Shown: in pieces, positions 25,082 to 35,061 of the stretch
Numbering within the stretch: the stretch's first letter is position 1
How the letters are laid out: every line of letters begins with the position of its first letter
Source: Oscillospiraceae bacterium
GTDB lineage: Bacteria; Bacillota; Clostridia; Oscillospirales; CAG-272
Assembly: GCA_015064185.1 (NCBI GenBank)
Contig: SVSS01000001.1
Coordinates: forward strand, 130,910 to 194,909
Length of the DNA: 64,000 nucleotides
Direction: 5' to 3'
Made by a program: the position numbers and the translations under genes
Notes under the pieces: generated by a model
Seen by the model: the letters and a program-made list of their open reading frames with translations, nothing else
Databases searched by the model: none
Told to the model about the DNA's origin: nothing

Positions 25082-27376
25082 ATGGCAAATCTCGTGATCG
25101 TGGAGTCGCCCTCTAAAGCGACTGCAATCAAAAAGTATCTTGGATCAAACTATAAGGTAATCGCCTCTAAGGGGCACGTGCGCGATCTTCCCAAGAGCTC
25201 GCTCAGCGTGGATATCGAAAATGGCTTTGAGGCTCATTATATCAACATTCGCGGCAAGGGAGATCTTATCAAGGAGATCCGCCGTGAGGCAAAAAACGCG
25301 AAAAAGGTATTTCTCGCACCCGACCCTGACCGCGAGGGAGAGGCAATTGCTTGGCATCTTGCCACGGCACTTGGTCTTGATCCCGCAAAGACGCTTCGCG
25401 TGACCTTTAATGAGATCACACCCGATGTGGTGCGTGCTGCGATCAAGTCGCCCCGCGCGATCGATATGAACCTTGTTAACGCACAGCAGACACGCCGTAT
25501 TTGGGACCGTGTTGTAGGATATAAGCTTTCTCCCTATCTTTGGAAATCTGTAAAAAATGGCCTCTCCGCAGGTCGTGTGCAGTCGGTGGCTTCTCGCATT
25601 ATCGTTGACCGCGAGGAGGAGATCCGCGCGTTCAAGCCTGAGGAGTATTGGACGATCGATGCCGCGCTCGGTGCCGGTGATAAGAGCTTTACCGTTCGTT
25701 TTTACGGTAATGTGGATGGTAAGATCAAGCTTCCCGATGAGGTGAGCGCCAACTTTGTTGTCAATGCTGTTGCAGGTAAGGACTTTACCGTCAAGAGCGT
25801 TAAGCGAGCCACCCGTCAAAAGCTGCCCGCGCCCCCCTTTACCACCTCTACGATGCAGCAGGAGGCATCGCGCAAGCTTGGCTTCCAATCACAGCGTATC
25901 ATGCGTGTGGCGCAGGAGCTGTATGAGGGCGTAAATGTTGGCACCGAGAACGGTGGCGTGCAGGGTCTTATCACCTATATGCGTACCGACTCCCTGCGCG
26001 TTTCGGTTGATGCACAAAATGCCGCGCGCGAGCTGATCGCCGCAAAATACGGCGAGGCGTGCTGCCCTAAGACACCTCGCACCTATAAGGCACGTGCCGG
26101 TGCACAGGATGCGCACGAGGCAATTCGACCCGCAAATGTTGCGCTTGACCCCGCAAAGGTACACAAATATCTTACCATTGATCAATATCGTCTTTATAAG
26201 TTGATCTGGGAGCGTTTTGTTGCAAGCCAAATGGAGTCTGCTACACTGAACACCCTGTCGCTTGAGCTGGAGGCAGCGGGCTACATCTTCCGCGCAAGCG
26301 GTTATAGCGTGGCCTTCCCCGGATATATGGCTGTTTATGAGGAGAGCGAGGAGGAGGATGCCCGTGCGGATGCACACGGCGAGCAGCGCGATCTGCGCAT
26401 CCCCGATCTTGAGGAGGGTGCTTGCATTTCTGCGCAAAGCGTAACCCCTCAGTGCCACTTTACCGAGCCGCCCGCACGCTACACCGAAGCTTCCCTCATC
26501 AAGTTCCTTGATGAAAAGGGCATCGGTCGCCCCAGCACGTATAATACCATTATCACCACCATCGTGTCCCGTAATTATGTGACACGTGATGGAAAATCGC
26601 TTGTTCCCACGCCCTTGGGCGAGGTTACCACAAAGCTGATGAAGGAGAACTTCTCGGATATTGTTGACTATGCGTTTACGGCGCAAATGGAAACCGAGCT
26701 TGATGAGATCGAAGAGGGCAATGCCGAGATGACGGCGGTGCTTGAAAAGTTCTGGCAGGGCTTTTCCAAAGAGCTTGCCAAGGCCGAGGAAACCATTGGC
26801 AAGGGTGACTTCCGCTTGCCTGTGGAGGAAACCGATATCATCTGCGATAAGTGCGGAGCCAAAATGGTGATCAAAAACGGCAGATACGGTAAATTTGCCG
26901 CTTGCCCCAATTATCCCACTTGTAAAAACACCAAGCCGCTTGAGGCCGAAAAGCCGCAGGAGGTTGTACAAAAGGAAGAGAAAAAGGAGCCTGTTGTAGC
27001 AGATTTTAAGTGCGAGGCTTGCGGTGCGGACATGGTACAGCGCACAGGCCGTTACGGTACCTTTTTCGCATGCTCGCAGTATCCTGCATGCAATTTTACA
27101 AAGCAAAAAACCAAGGAGCTTGACGTGCCCTGTCCCAAGTGTCAGTCTAAGATCCTGATCAAAACAGGGCGCAATAAAACGGTATTTTACAGCTGTGAAC
27201 GCTATCCCGAATGTGATTTTTCCTCTTGGGATATGCCCGTAGCACAGACCTGCCCCGATTGCGGCAAGATGCTCTTCCGCAAAAAAGGTAAGGCGCTTTT
27301 GGTTTGTCACGATAAGGACTGCGGCTATCGCTGCGAGGTAGAGGAAACGCAGGACAGCGTGGAGAGCGAGGCATGA
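25082..27376 (+). CDS. topA: DNA topoisomerase I
   Basis: A 764-residue type IA topoisomerase: Toprim domain (VIVESPSKATAIKKYLG, APDPDREGEAIAWHLA), the hole domain and active-site Tyr299 in LITYMRTDS, then four C-terminal zinc ribbons, each with paired cysteines (CDKCGAKM...CPNYPTC; CEACGADM...CSQYPAC; CPKCQSK...CERYPEC; CPDCGKM...CHDKDC). It relaxes negative supercoils. GAAAGGAACTATAC precedes the ATG. Its end overlaps trmFO by 4 bases. Confidence 0.97.
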   Translation: MANLVIVESPSKATAIKKYLGSNYKVIASKGHVRDLPKSSLSVDIENGFEAHYINIRGKGDLIKEIRREAKNAKKVFLAPDPDREGEAIAWHLATALGLDPAKTLRVTFNEITPDVVRAAIKSPRAIDMNLVNAQQTRRIWDRVVGYKLSPYLWKSVKNGLSAGRVQSVASRIIVDREEEIRAFKPEEYWTIDAALGAGDKSFTVRFYGNVDGKIKLPDEVSANFVVNAVAGKDFTVKSVKRATRQKLPAPPFTTSTMQQEASRKLGFQSQRIMRVAQELYEGVNVGTENGGVQGLITYMRTDSLRVSVDAQNAARELIAAKYGEACCPKTPRTYKARAGAQDAHEAIRPANVALDPAKVHKYLTIDQYRLYKLIWERFVASQMESATLNTLSLELEAAGYIFRASGYSVAFPGYMAVYEESEEEDARADAHGEQRDLRIPDLEEGACISAQSVTPQCHFTEPPARYTEASLIKFLDEKGIGRPSTYNTIITTIVSRNYVTRDGKSLVPTPLGEVTTKLMKENFSDIVDYAFTAQMETELDEIEEGNAEMTAVLEKFWQGFSKELAKAEETIGKGDFRLPVEETDIICDKCGAKMVIKNGRYGKFAACPNYPTCKNTKPLEAEKPQEVVQKEEKKEPVVADFKCEACGADMVQRTGRYGTFFACSQYPACNFTKQKTKELDVPCPKCQSKILIKTGRNKTVFYSCERYPECDFSSWDMPVAQTCPDCGKMLFRKKGKALLVCHDKDCGYRCEVEETQDSVESEA

Positions 27377-28698
27377 GCACGCCCCGTGTGCGTGTGCTTG
27401 GTGCAGGGCTTGCGGGGTGTGAGGCCGCGTGGCAAATTGCCACGCGCGGCGTGCCCGTAACGCTTGTTGAAATGAAGCCGAGCAAGAGGACTCCCGCACA
27501 TCACAGCAATGGCTTTGCCGAGCTTTGCTGCTCCAATTCTCTTAGATCCGATGCGCTCTCCAATGCCGTAGGACTTTTAAAGGAGGAGATGCGCCGCGTG
27601 GGCTCGCTTGTGCTTGAGGCGGCAGATGCTACCCGTGTACCCGCAGGCTCAGCACTTGCAGTCGACCGTGATCTTTTTTCGGCGTATATCACAGACCGCA
27701 TCAGATCGCATCCGCTGATCACCGTAGAGGAGCGAGAGGTCACAAGCCTTGAAGGGGATGGGATCACTGTCGTTGCGACAGGGCCTCTTACCACCGATCC
27801 GCTTGCCGCGGATATTGCGGCACTTATGGGTGGGGACGGGCTACATTTCTTTGATGCCGTAGCGCCTATCGTGGAGTTTTCGAGTATCAATATGGATGTT
27901 GCCTTTTTCGCCTCGCGTTACGATAAGGGTGATGCCGATTATATCAACTGCCCCATGACCAAGGAGCAGTACGACGTGTTTTATCACGAGCTGACTCATG
28001 CGCGTGAGGCGGAATTGAAGGACTTTGACAAAAAAGAGCTGAAGGTGTTTGAGGGGTGCATGCCCGTTGAGGTCATGGCACGCCGCGGATACGACACGCT
28101 CCGTTACGGTCCGCTTAAGCCCGTAGGTCTTATCGACCCGCGTGTAGGCAAGGAATATTATGCCGTAGTACAGCTTCGCAAGGAAAATAAAGAGGGCACG
28201 ATGTATAATCTTGTGGGCTTTCAGACGCATCTCGCGTTTCCTGAGCAAAAGCGCGTGTTCTCGCTTATTCCGGGGCTTGAAAACGCAACGTTTTTGCGCT
28301 ATGGAGTGATGCATCGCAATACGTATCTGCAATCTCCGGGATTCCTGAACGATACTTATGCGGTGATTGCGCGCCCCGACCTCTTTTTTGCAGGGCAAAT
28401 GACAGGTGTTGAGGGGTATATCGAGTCTGCAGGCTCAGGGCTTGTCGCGGGCATCAACGCCGCACGCCGCGCGCGCGGTATGGAGTCCTTCTCCTTTCCG
28501 CGTCATACAATGCTCGGCGCCATGGCAGGCTACGTTTCAAACGGTGGCATGGGCGATTTCTTGCCCATGAACGCGAATTTCGGCATCGTGGATCGTCTTT
28601 CCTATAAGGTAAAGGGCGGTAAGGCAAAGCGCAATGAGGCGCTTTCCGCACGTGCCATAGAGGCACTTTCACTCGTGCTTGATTCGTGCAAGCAGTAA
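27373..28698 (+). CDS. trmFO: methylenetetrahydrofolate-tRNA-(uracil-5-)-methyltransferase TrmFO
   Basis: A 441-residue flavoprotein related to GidA: FAD site LGAGLAGCEAAWQIA (9-23), EMKPSKRTPAHHSNGFAELC, CSNSLRSDALSNAVGLLKEE, the NCPMTKEQYDVFYHEL segment and GQMTGVEGYIESAGSGLVAG. It makes ribothymidine at tRNA position 54 from methylene-THF and FADH2, the Gram-positive alternative to SAM-dependent TrmA. It starts within the topA stop codon (ATGA), implying coupled translation. Confidence 0.97.
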   Translation: MSTPRVRVLGAGLAGCEAAWQIATRGVPVTLVEMKPSKRTPAHHSNGFAELCCSNSLRSDALSNAVGLLKEEMRRVGSLVLEAADATRVPAGSALAVDRDLFSAYITDRIRSHPLITVEEREVTSLEGDGITVVATGPLTTDPLAADIAALMGGDGLHFFDAVAPIVEFSSINMDVAFFASRYDKGDADYINCPMTKEQYDVFYHELTHAREAELKDFDKKELKVFEGCMPVEVMARRGYDTLRYGPLKPVGLIDPRVGKEYYAVVQLRKENKEGTMYNLVGFQTHLAFPEQKRVFSLIPGLENATFLRYGVMHRNTYLQSPGFLNDTYAVIARPDLFFAGQMTGVEGYIESAGSGLVAGINAARRARGMESFSFPRHTMLGAMAGYVSNGGMGDFLPMNANFGIVDRLSYKVKGGKAKRNEALSARAIEALSLVLDSCKQ

Positions 28699-28755
28699 AA
28701 AAAGGGATAGACGGGTCGAGTTTTTACAAAAATAACAGAAAAAGGGGGGATAACG

Positions 28756-29454
28756 GTGTCACGGGATATCGCATTACTTCAAGCGCGTATCGGATATTAC
28801 TTTGCCGATGAAGCGCTGCTTGTGCGCGCACTTACGCACACCTCGTTTGCAAACGAGCAGAAAACGGGCAGGATCGGCTCGAACGAGCGCCTTGAGTTTC
28901 TTGGTGACAGTGTGTTATCTCTTACCGTTTGCAGCTATCTTTACAATACTTACCCTGAGCTGCCGGAGGGGCGCCTGACGGTCCTTCGCAAAAATCTGGT
29001 ATGTCAGCGCGCGCTGGCAGAGTATGCCGCCAAGATAGAGCTTGGCGCCTATCTTTTGCTTGGCAAGGGCGAGGAAAAGGATGGGCGAGAAAAGCCCAAG
29101 CTCCTTGAGGATGCCTTTGAGGCGTTGCTGGGTGCGATGTATCTTGATTGCGGGGAACTGTCGCGCGTGGCTGAATTTGTGTTGCCCTTTGTGAAGGCGG
29201 AGCTTTTTAAAATGCAAAGCGAGCTGCTACCACTTGAGGATTATAAGACCCTGCTTCAGCAATATGTGCAGCAAATGCCGGGCGAGGAGCTTCGATATGA
29301 AACGATAGGGGAGACAGGCCCCGACAATGCCAAGCGCTTTACGGTGCGTGTGCTGATCAATTCCAATGAATTTGGAAAGGGCACGGGAACATCCAAAAAG
29401 GAGGCTGAGCAGCGTGCCGCCTGCGAGGCACTCAAGCGCTATTTGCCACGCTGA
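28756..29454 (+). CDS. rnc: ribonuclease III
   Basis: A 232-residue protein starting with GTG (28756) after AAGGGGGGATAAC. The catalytic domain has NERLEFLGDSVLSLTV (43-58) and the second acid cluster EDAFEALLGAMYLD (118-131); a dsRNA-binding domain (about 160-230) ends GTSKKEAEQRAACEALKRYL. RNase III processes rRNA precursors and cleaves double-stranded RNA. It lies upstream of smc, as in Bacillus, but here a strong terminator and a new promoter separate the two. Confidence 0.96.
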   Translation: MSRDIALLQARIGYYFADEALLVRALTHTSFANEQKTGRIGSNERLEFLGDSVLSLTVCSYLYNTYPELPEGRLTVLRKNLVCQRALAEYAAKIELGAYLLLGKGEEKDGREKPKLLEDAFEALLGAMYLDCGELSRVAEFVLPFVKAELFKMQSELLPLEDYKTLLQQYVQQMPGEELRYETIGETGPDNAKRFTVRVLINSNEFGKGTGTSKKEAEQRAACEALKRYLPR

Positions 29455-29480
29455 ATTTATAGAGAAATAACGTTTTTTTA

Positions 29481-29520
29481 CCTGCCGCCGCAAGCCAAAA
29501 GCTTGCGGCGGCAGGTTTTT
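29481..29520 (+). terminator. Rho-independent terminator after rnc
   Basis: A perfect 15-bp GC-rich stem (29481-29495 with 29501-29515), 5-base loop, then five T. Confidence 0.92.
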
Positions 29521-29563
29521 GTTAAGTTTGGCGAAAAAAACACCGGCATTCCCAAAAAAGCAC

Positions 29564-29592
29564 TTGCAAAATCGCGCGTTATGCGTTATAAT
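29564..29592 (+). promoter_or_regulatory. sigma-A promoter of the smc-to-leuS operon
   Basis: TTGCAA (29564-29569), 17-base spacer, TATAAT (29587-29592), 43 bases before the smc start. Confidence 0.8.
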
Positions 29593-29634
29593 AAATTATT
29601 AATATTATATTTTAGTAGAAAGGAGACGTGGCTC

Positions 29635-32600
29635 TTGTATCTTAAATCTCTTGAACTACAGGGCTTTAAGTCCTTTCCCGACAAAACAAAATTGAATTTT
29701 GAACGTGGCACCACGGTCATCGTGGGTCCTAACGGCAGCGGTAAGTCTAACATTTCCGATGCTATGCGTTGGGTGCTTGGTGAGATCTCCTCAAAAAGTC
29801 TGCGCGGCGCCAAAATGGAAGACATCATTTTCGGCGGTGCGGACAGCCGCCGTCCAATGGGCTTTGCCGAGGTGTCGGTCACCTTTGACAACACCGATGA
29901 GGAAAACAAATTGGATTATCCCGGTGATGAGGTTACCGTTACCCGTCGCTATTACCGTGCGGGTGAGAGTGAATACTATATCAATCGCCGCGCCTGCCGC
30001 TTGCGCGACATATATGAGCTGTTTATGAACACGGGTATCGGCCGTGACGGCTATTCTATCATCGGTCAGGGTAAGATCGCGGAGATCATCTCTCGAAAAT
30101 CCGATGAGCGCCGCAGTATTTTTGAGGATGCTTCGGGCATTGCAAAATACCGTCACCGTAAAAACGAAACCGAGCGTAAGCTAAAGACCACCGAGGAAAA
30201 TATGACGCGCGTGACCGATATCTTTACCGAGGTAGAGGCACAGGTCGTGCCGCTTGAAAAGGAGGCAGAGCGCGCCAAAAAGGCACTTGAGCTGCATGAG
30301 ACCAAAAAGCAGGTAGACGTACAGCTTTGGCTCTTTGACTCGGAGCGCTTGCGCGGTGAGATCGAGCGTGCGGAGGAAAATTTCCGCAACAGCACCTATG
30401 ATCTGCGCCTGGCGGAGGAAGTGATCGCCGATTATAATTCACAAAGTGATCGCTTGTTTGAGGAAAGCCAGGCAAATACAGCAGCCGCTGAAGAGGTGCT
30501 CGAAAGGATTCGCGCCCTTGAAAAGGAAAACTACGAGCGTGACAATCAGTACAGCGTCGCTACGACAAAAATTGCAAACACAAAAGAGAAAATAGAAGCA
30601 GCAGAGCGCACCGTGCAGGAGAAGGAGCGCATGCTGCAGCTTGAAGCTACCGAGGGCGACCGCCGCCGTGCGGAGCTTGCAGTGTTAGCGGAAGAGTGCA
30701 ATACCTTGGAGGCAGCGCATACCGCCAAGGCGGAGGAAGCGCAGGATCTTGCCAATAAAGCGCTGCAGCTGGCAGGGGAGATCGCAACGGCTTTGGCTGA
30801 TGTCAGCGAGCGTGAAACCGAGGTTGCTGATATTACCGTGCGCCAAAAGGTGCTGGAAAACAACAAGATCACCGATAGCGATAAAAACGAAGCCATGACC
30901 GCTGAGATAGAGGAGTACCGTAAGACCTCCCTGATGCTTGCGGCACAGTGCGCCGAGAAGGAAAAAGCGGCGGCAGGCTATCAGCGAGAGATCGATGATG
31001 CAAATGCGAAGATCGCAACCCTTGACGCGCGCATGCGCGAGCTCTCCGAGGAGCTCCATGAGGTAGGCGAGGAAGAGGCGGATTACAAGGTGCAGTCCGA
31101 TATTGCCCGTCAACGCATGGAGGCATTCCGCGCCATGGAGGAGCACTTTGAGGGCTATAGCAACAGCGTGCGCTATGTCATGGATGCGTATGCAAACGGC
31201 AAAATTACCGATAAGGACGGCAGAAGGTGCGGCAAGATCTACGGGCCGCTTTCCAAGGTCATTTCGGTGGATAAAAAGTACGTGGTTGCCATGGAAACGG
31301 CGCTTGGGGCCAATCTGCAGCACATTGTAGTTGAGGATGAGAGCGTTGCAAAGGCCGCCATGTTCGCACTGAAGCGTGCGGAGGCGGGCAGAGCCACCTT
31401 CTTCCCCCTTTCCTCCATGCGCGGACTTAGCGTTACCGCTGAAATGGAGCAGGCAGCCGAATGCCGCGGCTATGTTGGCATTGCATCCGAGCTTCTTAGC
31501 TGTGAGGATAAGTTTTATGAGGTCGTATCCTCTCTGCTTGGCAGAACCGTTGTGTTTGAGGATCTCGATAGCGCCACTGAAATGGCGAAAAAGACCAAGT
31601 TCCGCGTCAAGGTCGTAACGCTTGACGGGCAGGTCATCAATGCCGGCGGCTCCTTTACGGGCGGCTCAGTGAAGCAAAAGGCGGGTGTTCTTTCCCGCAC
31701 GGGTCAGATCGAGGAGCTTGGTGAAAAGCTGAAGGTCTATACCGCAAAGCTCAAAGAGCTGGCAGAGCGTCGCAATGGACTTGAGGATGAAATGAAATCG
31801 CTTACCCTTGAGCGTGACGATGAGGCAAACCGCCAATCGCTTCTCTTTGCACTGCAAAGCGCTGAGGCGGGAGAAGCCGCACAGTGGCGCGCCAAGTATG
31901 ATGCAAACGAGGCGTTGATCGAAAAGCTGCATGCTGATTTTGAAGCGCTTACACTGCAGCGCGCAGGCTACGATGATGAGCTTGTCCGCCTTGCCGAGGA
32001 GGAAAAGACACTTCGCCGCCAGATCGAGGAGATCAGCGCGCTCCGCGCCGAAAAGGACGTGGAGCGCAACGGGCTTTTGGATCAAAAGAGCGCGGTAGAG
32101 CAGGAAATGACCGAGCTATACATCAAGATCAGTGCTGTGCGCAAGGATATTGAAACAGTTGAGCTTTATATTGCCGATTCCGACGCGCGCGCCAATGTCA
32201 TTCGCGCTGAGATCGAGGCAGAACGCGTGCGTATTGCTGAGTTTGAGGATAGTATTCAAAGTGAAACGTTGCGCCAGCAGGCAAACCGTAATACCTTTGC
32301 GGAGGGCGAGCGTGTGCTTGCTGAGCTGAGCGAGCGCCGCCAGAGGCTGACAACAGGCAACATGGATATTGAGAGAAAGCGCGCCGTTGTCAGTGAAAAG
32401 CTGCGTGATAAGATGGCGGAGCAGCAAACGATCTTCCAAGCGCATACGAAAAATGAAAACAAGTTGAATTCTCTGCGTGAGGAGCAGGATAAGATCGCGG
32501 CAAAATTCTGGGAAGATTATGAGATGACCAGAAACGATGCGTTGGCACTCGGCTTCCCCGCGCTGACTGCTGCCGACCGCGCCGCTGCGGTTGAATTGCA

Positions 32601-33270
32601 GGTCAGCTGCCGTAACCGTCTTCGTGCCATTGGCAACGTTGACCTGGATGCGGTCAACAAGTACAAGGAGATCAAGGAGCGCTACGATACCATGAAGGCG
32701 CAGATCGACGATATGACCGCCGCGCGCGACGATCTGTTGAAGATTATTGCGGATCTCGAAGGCGAAATGAAGACCTCCTTTGTAGCCACCTTTAATCAGA
32801 TCAATGAAAACTTCAACCGCACCTTCTCAGAGCTGTTTGGTGGCGGTAGTGCTGAAATTTCGCTCTCTGATCCCTCGGACGTGCTTACCTCCGGTATCGA
32901 GATCAAGGCGGCACCTCCCGGCAAGATCATTAAAAATCTTACCATGCTTTCGGGTGGCGAGCAATCCTTTGTTGCCATTGCCTTGTTCTTTGCCATTTTG
33001 CAGGTCAACCCAACGCCCTTCTTTATTCTTGATGAGATCGAGGCGGCACTTGACGAGGTGAACGTAGCACGATTTGCGGCATACATCAAGCGTTATTCGC
33101 TGGATACGCAATTTATACTTATTACACACCGCCGCGGCACCATGGAGGCAGCACAGCGCCTTTACGGTGTAACCATGCCCGAGCGCGGCATTTCCAAGGT
33201 GCTTGCGCTTGACGTAAACTCTATTTCGGGCAAGCAAAAGGGAGATGAGTGGAATGGGATTTTTAACTAA
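29635..33270 (+). CDS. smc: chromosome segregation protein SMC
   Basis: A 1211-residue structural-maintenance-of-chromosomes protein. The start is TTG at 29635 (MYLKSLELQGFKSFPDKT) because AAAGGAGA lies 8 bases upstream and SMC proteins begin this way; an upstream ATG would overlap the rnc terminator. Walker A GPNGSGKS is at 31-38, followed by two long coiled coils separated by a hinge (around 490-650, GYSNSVRYVMDAYANGK, IYGPLSKVISVDKKY, GGSFTGGSV), and the C-terminal ABC signature LSGGEQSFVAIALFFA with Walker B PFFILDEIEAALDE. It forms the bacterial condensin with ScpA and ScpB (13140-14588). It overlaps ftsY. Confidence 0.97.
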   Translation: MYLKSLELQGFKSFPDKTKLNFERGTTVIVGPNGSGKSNISDAMRWVLGEISSKSLRGAKMEDIIFGGADSRRPMGFAEVSVTFDNTDEENKLDYPGDEVTVTRRYYRAGESEYYINRRACRLRDIYELFMNTGIGRDGYSIIGQGKIAEIISRKSDERRSIFEDASGIAKYRHRKNETERKLKTTEENMTRVTDIFTEVEAQVVPLEKEAERAKKALELHETKKQVDVQLWLFDSERLRGEIERAEENFRNSTYDLRLAEEVIADYNSQSDRLFEESQANTAAAEEVLERIRALEKENYERDNQYSVATTKIANTKEKIEAAERTVQEKERMLQLEATEGDRRRAELAVLAEECNTLEAAHTAKAEEAQDLANKALQLAGEIATALADVSERETEVADITVRQKVLENNKITDSDKNEAMTAEIEEYRKTSLMLAAQCAEKEKAAAGYQREIDDANAKIATLDARMRELSEELHEVGEEEADYKVQSDIARQRMEAFRAMEEHFEGYSNSVRYVMDAYANGKITDKDGRRCGKIYGPLSKVISVDKKYVVAMETALGANLQHIVVEDESVAKAAMFALKRAEAGRATFFPLSSMRGLSVTAEMEQAAECRGYVGIASELLSCEDKFYEVVSSLLGRTVVFEDLDSATEMAKKTKFRVKVVTLDGQVINAGGSFTGGSVKQKAGVLSRTGQIEELGEKLKVYTAKLKELAERRNGLEDEMKSLTLERDDEANRQSLLFALQSAEAGEAAQWRAKYDANEALIEKLHADFEALTLQRAGYDDELVRLAEEEKTLRRQIEEISALRAEKDVERNGLLDQKSAVEQEMTELYIKISAVRKDIETVELYIADSDARANVIRAEIEAERVRIAEFEDSIQSETLRQQANRNTFAEGERVLAELSERRQRLTTGNMDIERKRAVVSEKLRDKMAEQQTIFQAHTKNENKLNSLREEQDKIAAKFWEDYEMTRNDALALGFPALTAADRAAAVELQVSCRNRLRAIGNVDLDAVNKYKEIKERYDTMKAQIDDMTAARDDLLKIIADLEGEMKTSFVATFNQINENFNRTFSELFGGGSAEISLSDPSDVLTSGIEIKAAPPGKIIKNLTMLSGGEQSFVAIALFFAILQVNPTPFFILDEIEAALDEVNVARFAAYIKRYSLDTQFILITHRRGTMEAAQRLYGVTMPERGISKVLALDVNSISGKQKGDEWNGIFN

Positions 33271-34159
33271 ATTAAAAGAGGGTCTTGCCAAAACAAAAAA
33301 CGCGCTTTTTGGAAGGATCGATGCCATGCTCAAGCACTTTGTGCGCGTGGATGAGGAGCTGCTTGAGGAGCTTGAGGAGCTGCTGATCACCGCCGACGTG
33401 GGCGTTTCGGCAACGGAAGAAATTTTGGATCGCCTGCGCGATGAGATCAAAGAGGGACGTCTGAAGGAGCCCGAGGATATCAAGGCGAGCTTGCGCGTGA
33501 TCCTTGCCGATATGATCGGGCAGGGCGAGCCCTTAAAGCTTGACACCACGCCAACCGTCGTTTTGATCATCGGTGTGAACGGCGCGGGAAAGACCACCTC
33601 GATCGGTAAAATATCAAACCGCCTGAAGCAGGCGAAAAAAAGCGTTGTTGTGGCAGCGGCGGATACCTTCCGCGCCGCCGCAATCGATCAGCTTTCGGTT
33701 TGGTGTGACCGTGCGGGTGTGGATATCGTGAAGCAGCATGAGGGGTCTGACCCCGCAGCGGTGGTATACGATGCCATTCAATATACCAAAAAGAAGGGTG
33801 CAGACGTTTTGATCGTTGATACGGCAGGGCGCTTGCACAACAAAAAGAACCTCATGGATGAGCTTGCTAAGATCAACCGTGTTATTTCTCGTGAATTGCC
33901 CGATGCCACCCGTGAAAACCTATTGGTGCTTGACGCAACCACCGGGCAAAATGCCATTTCACAGGCAAAGGAATTTGGCAAGGCGGCAGAGATCACGGGG
34001 CTTATCCTCAACAAGCTTGACGGTACAGCCAAGGGCGGTATCGTGCTTTCCATTCGCCATGAGCTCGGGCTTCCCGTTAAGTTTATCGGTGTTGGAGAGA
34101 AGATCAATGACATGCAGGAGTTTGATGCGGAAGAATTTGTTGCCGCACTGTTTGAATGA
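33254..34159 (+). CDS. ftsY: signal recognition particle receptor FtsY
   Basis: A 301-residue SRP GTPase: an N domain (1-90, VDEELLEELEELLITADVGV), then the G domain with IIGVNGAGKTTSIGKI, AADTFRAAAIDQL (the I-box), LIVDTAGRLHNKKNLMDEL and ILNKLDGTAKGG, ending GVGEKINDMQEFDAEEFVAA. The acidic A domain of enteric FtsY is absent, as usual in Firmicutes. The ATG at 33254 follows AAGGGAG by 9 bases; an ATG at 33245 is too close to it. Overlaps the smc end by 17 bases, and rdgB begins in its stop codon. Confidence 0.96.
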   Translation: MGFLTKLKEGLAKTKNALFGRIDAMLKHFVRVDEELLEELEELLITADVGVSATEEILDRLRDEIKEGRLKEPEDIKASLRVILADMIGQGEPLKLDTTPTVVLIIGVNGAGKTTSIGKISNRLKQAKKSVVVAAADTFRAAAIDQLSVWCDRAGVDIVKQHEGSDPAAVVYDAIQYTKKKGADVLIVDTAGRLHNKKNLMDELAKINRVISRELPDATRENLLVLDATTGQNAISQAKEFGKAAEITGLILNKLDGTAKGGIVLSIRHELGLPVKFIGVGEKINDMQEFDAEEFVAALFE

Positions 34160-34770
34160 TGAAAAGATACGAGGTCGTGCTTGCCAGCCGCAATCGCGGC
34201 AAGCTAAGGGAATTAGAGAGCCTGCTTGCGGCGGAGCTTGGTGATATCATTGCCTTAAAATCCCTTGATGATATCGGTTTTACCGAGGAGATTGAGGAAA
34301 ACGGTACTACATTTGCCGAGAATGCACTTCTTAAGGCAAATGCCGTTGCGGCAAAAGGATATATTGCGCTGGCAGATGATTCGGGGCTTTGCGTGGAGGC
34401 ACTTGGCGGCGCACCCGGCGTGTTTTCCGCGCGCTATGCGGGCGCGCATGGTGATGATGCCGCAAACAACGCGCTTTTGCTCCAAAACCTAGAGGGGAAG
34501 AGCGATCGTTCTGCCGCGTTTGTCGCAGTCTTTGCCTGTGCTTTTCCCGACGGCAGCGAGCCTATTGTTGCCGAGGGGCGCGTTGCGGGTGAAATTTTAA
34601 ACGCTCCCCGTGGCGAGGGCGGCTTTGGCTATGATCCGCTGTTTTATTACGCCCCGCTAGATAAAACCTTTGCCGAGCTTGACCGTGAGGAAAAGAACGG
34701 CATCAGCCACAGGGGTGAGGCCGTGCGCGCCTTTGCAAAGCTTTTTGCCGAAAGGATAAAGGAGAACTGA
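34156..34770 (+). CDS. rdgB: XTP/dITP diphosphatase RdgB/HAM1
   Basis: A 204-residue protein with LASRNRGKLRELESLL, TTFAENALLKANAVAAKGYI, LADDSGLCVEALGGAPGVFS, GEGGFGYDPLFYY and KNGISHRGEAVRAF, the HAM1 signatures. It hydrolyses non-canonical purine triphosphates (dITP, XTP) to keep them out of DNA. It overlaps the ftsY stop by ATGA; a second in-frame ATG follows at once. Confidence 0.96.
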   Translation: MMKRYEVVLASRNRGKLRELESLLAAELGDIIALKSLDDIGFTEEIEENGTTFAENALLKANAVAAKGYIALADDSGLCVEALGGAPGVFSARYAGAHGDDAANNALLLQNLEGKSDRSAAFVAVFACAFPDGSEPIVAEGRVAGEILNAPRGEGGFGYDPLFYYAPLDKTFAELDREEKNGISHRGEAVRAFAKLFAERIKEN

Positions 34771-34773
34771 TTT

Positions 34774-35061
34774 ATGCTTACAAGTAAACAACGCGCGATG
34801 CTGCGTTCTATGGCATCGACTATGGATACCATTATGCAGATCGGCAAAGGCGGCATTTCCGAAACGCTTGTTGCCACTGTTGGCGATGCCCTTGAGGCGC
34901 GCGAGCTCATCAAGCTCCGCGTGCTTGAAAATTGCGATCTCGGTGCGCGTGGCGCTGCCGAGGAGCTGGCGGAAAAAACAGGCGCCGAGGTGGTTTGTGT
35001 CATTGGCACCAAGTGTGTGCTTTACCGCGAATCCAAGACCAAAAAGAAGATAGAGCTATGA
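34774..35061 (+). CDS. yhbY: YhbY/CRM-domain RNA-binding protein
   Basis: A 95-residue CRM domain: LTSKQRAMLRSMASTMDTIM, IGKGGISETLVATVGDALEA, RELIKLRVLENC and VVCVIGTKCVLYRES. YhbY associates with pre-50S ribosomal particles. AAGGAGAACTGATTT precedes the ATG. The stop codon overlaps the nadD start. Confidence 0.94.
   Translation: MLTSKQRAMLRSMASTMDTIMQIGKGGISETLVATVGDALEARELIKLRVLENCDLGARGAAEELAEKTGAEVVCVIGTKCVLYRESKTKKKIEL

Noticed and set aside
25889-27499. Long minus-strand reading frame opposite topA
   Set aside because: It mirrors the topA coding region, including its zinc ribbons, and lacks a start signal.
29503-29634. Upstream ATG extension of smc
   Set aside because: It would overlap the rnc terminator and the smc promoter; SMC homology and a ribosome binding site fix the start at 29635.
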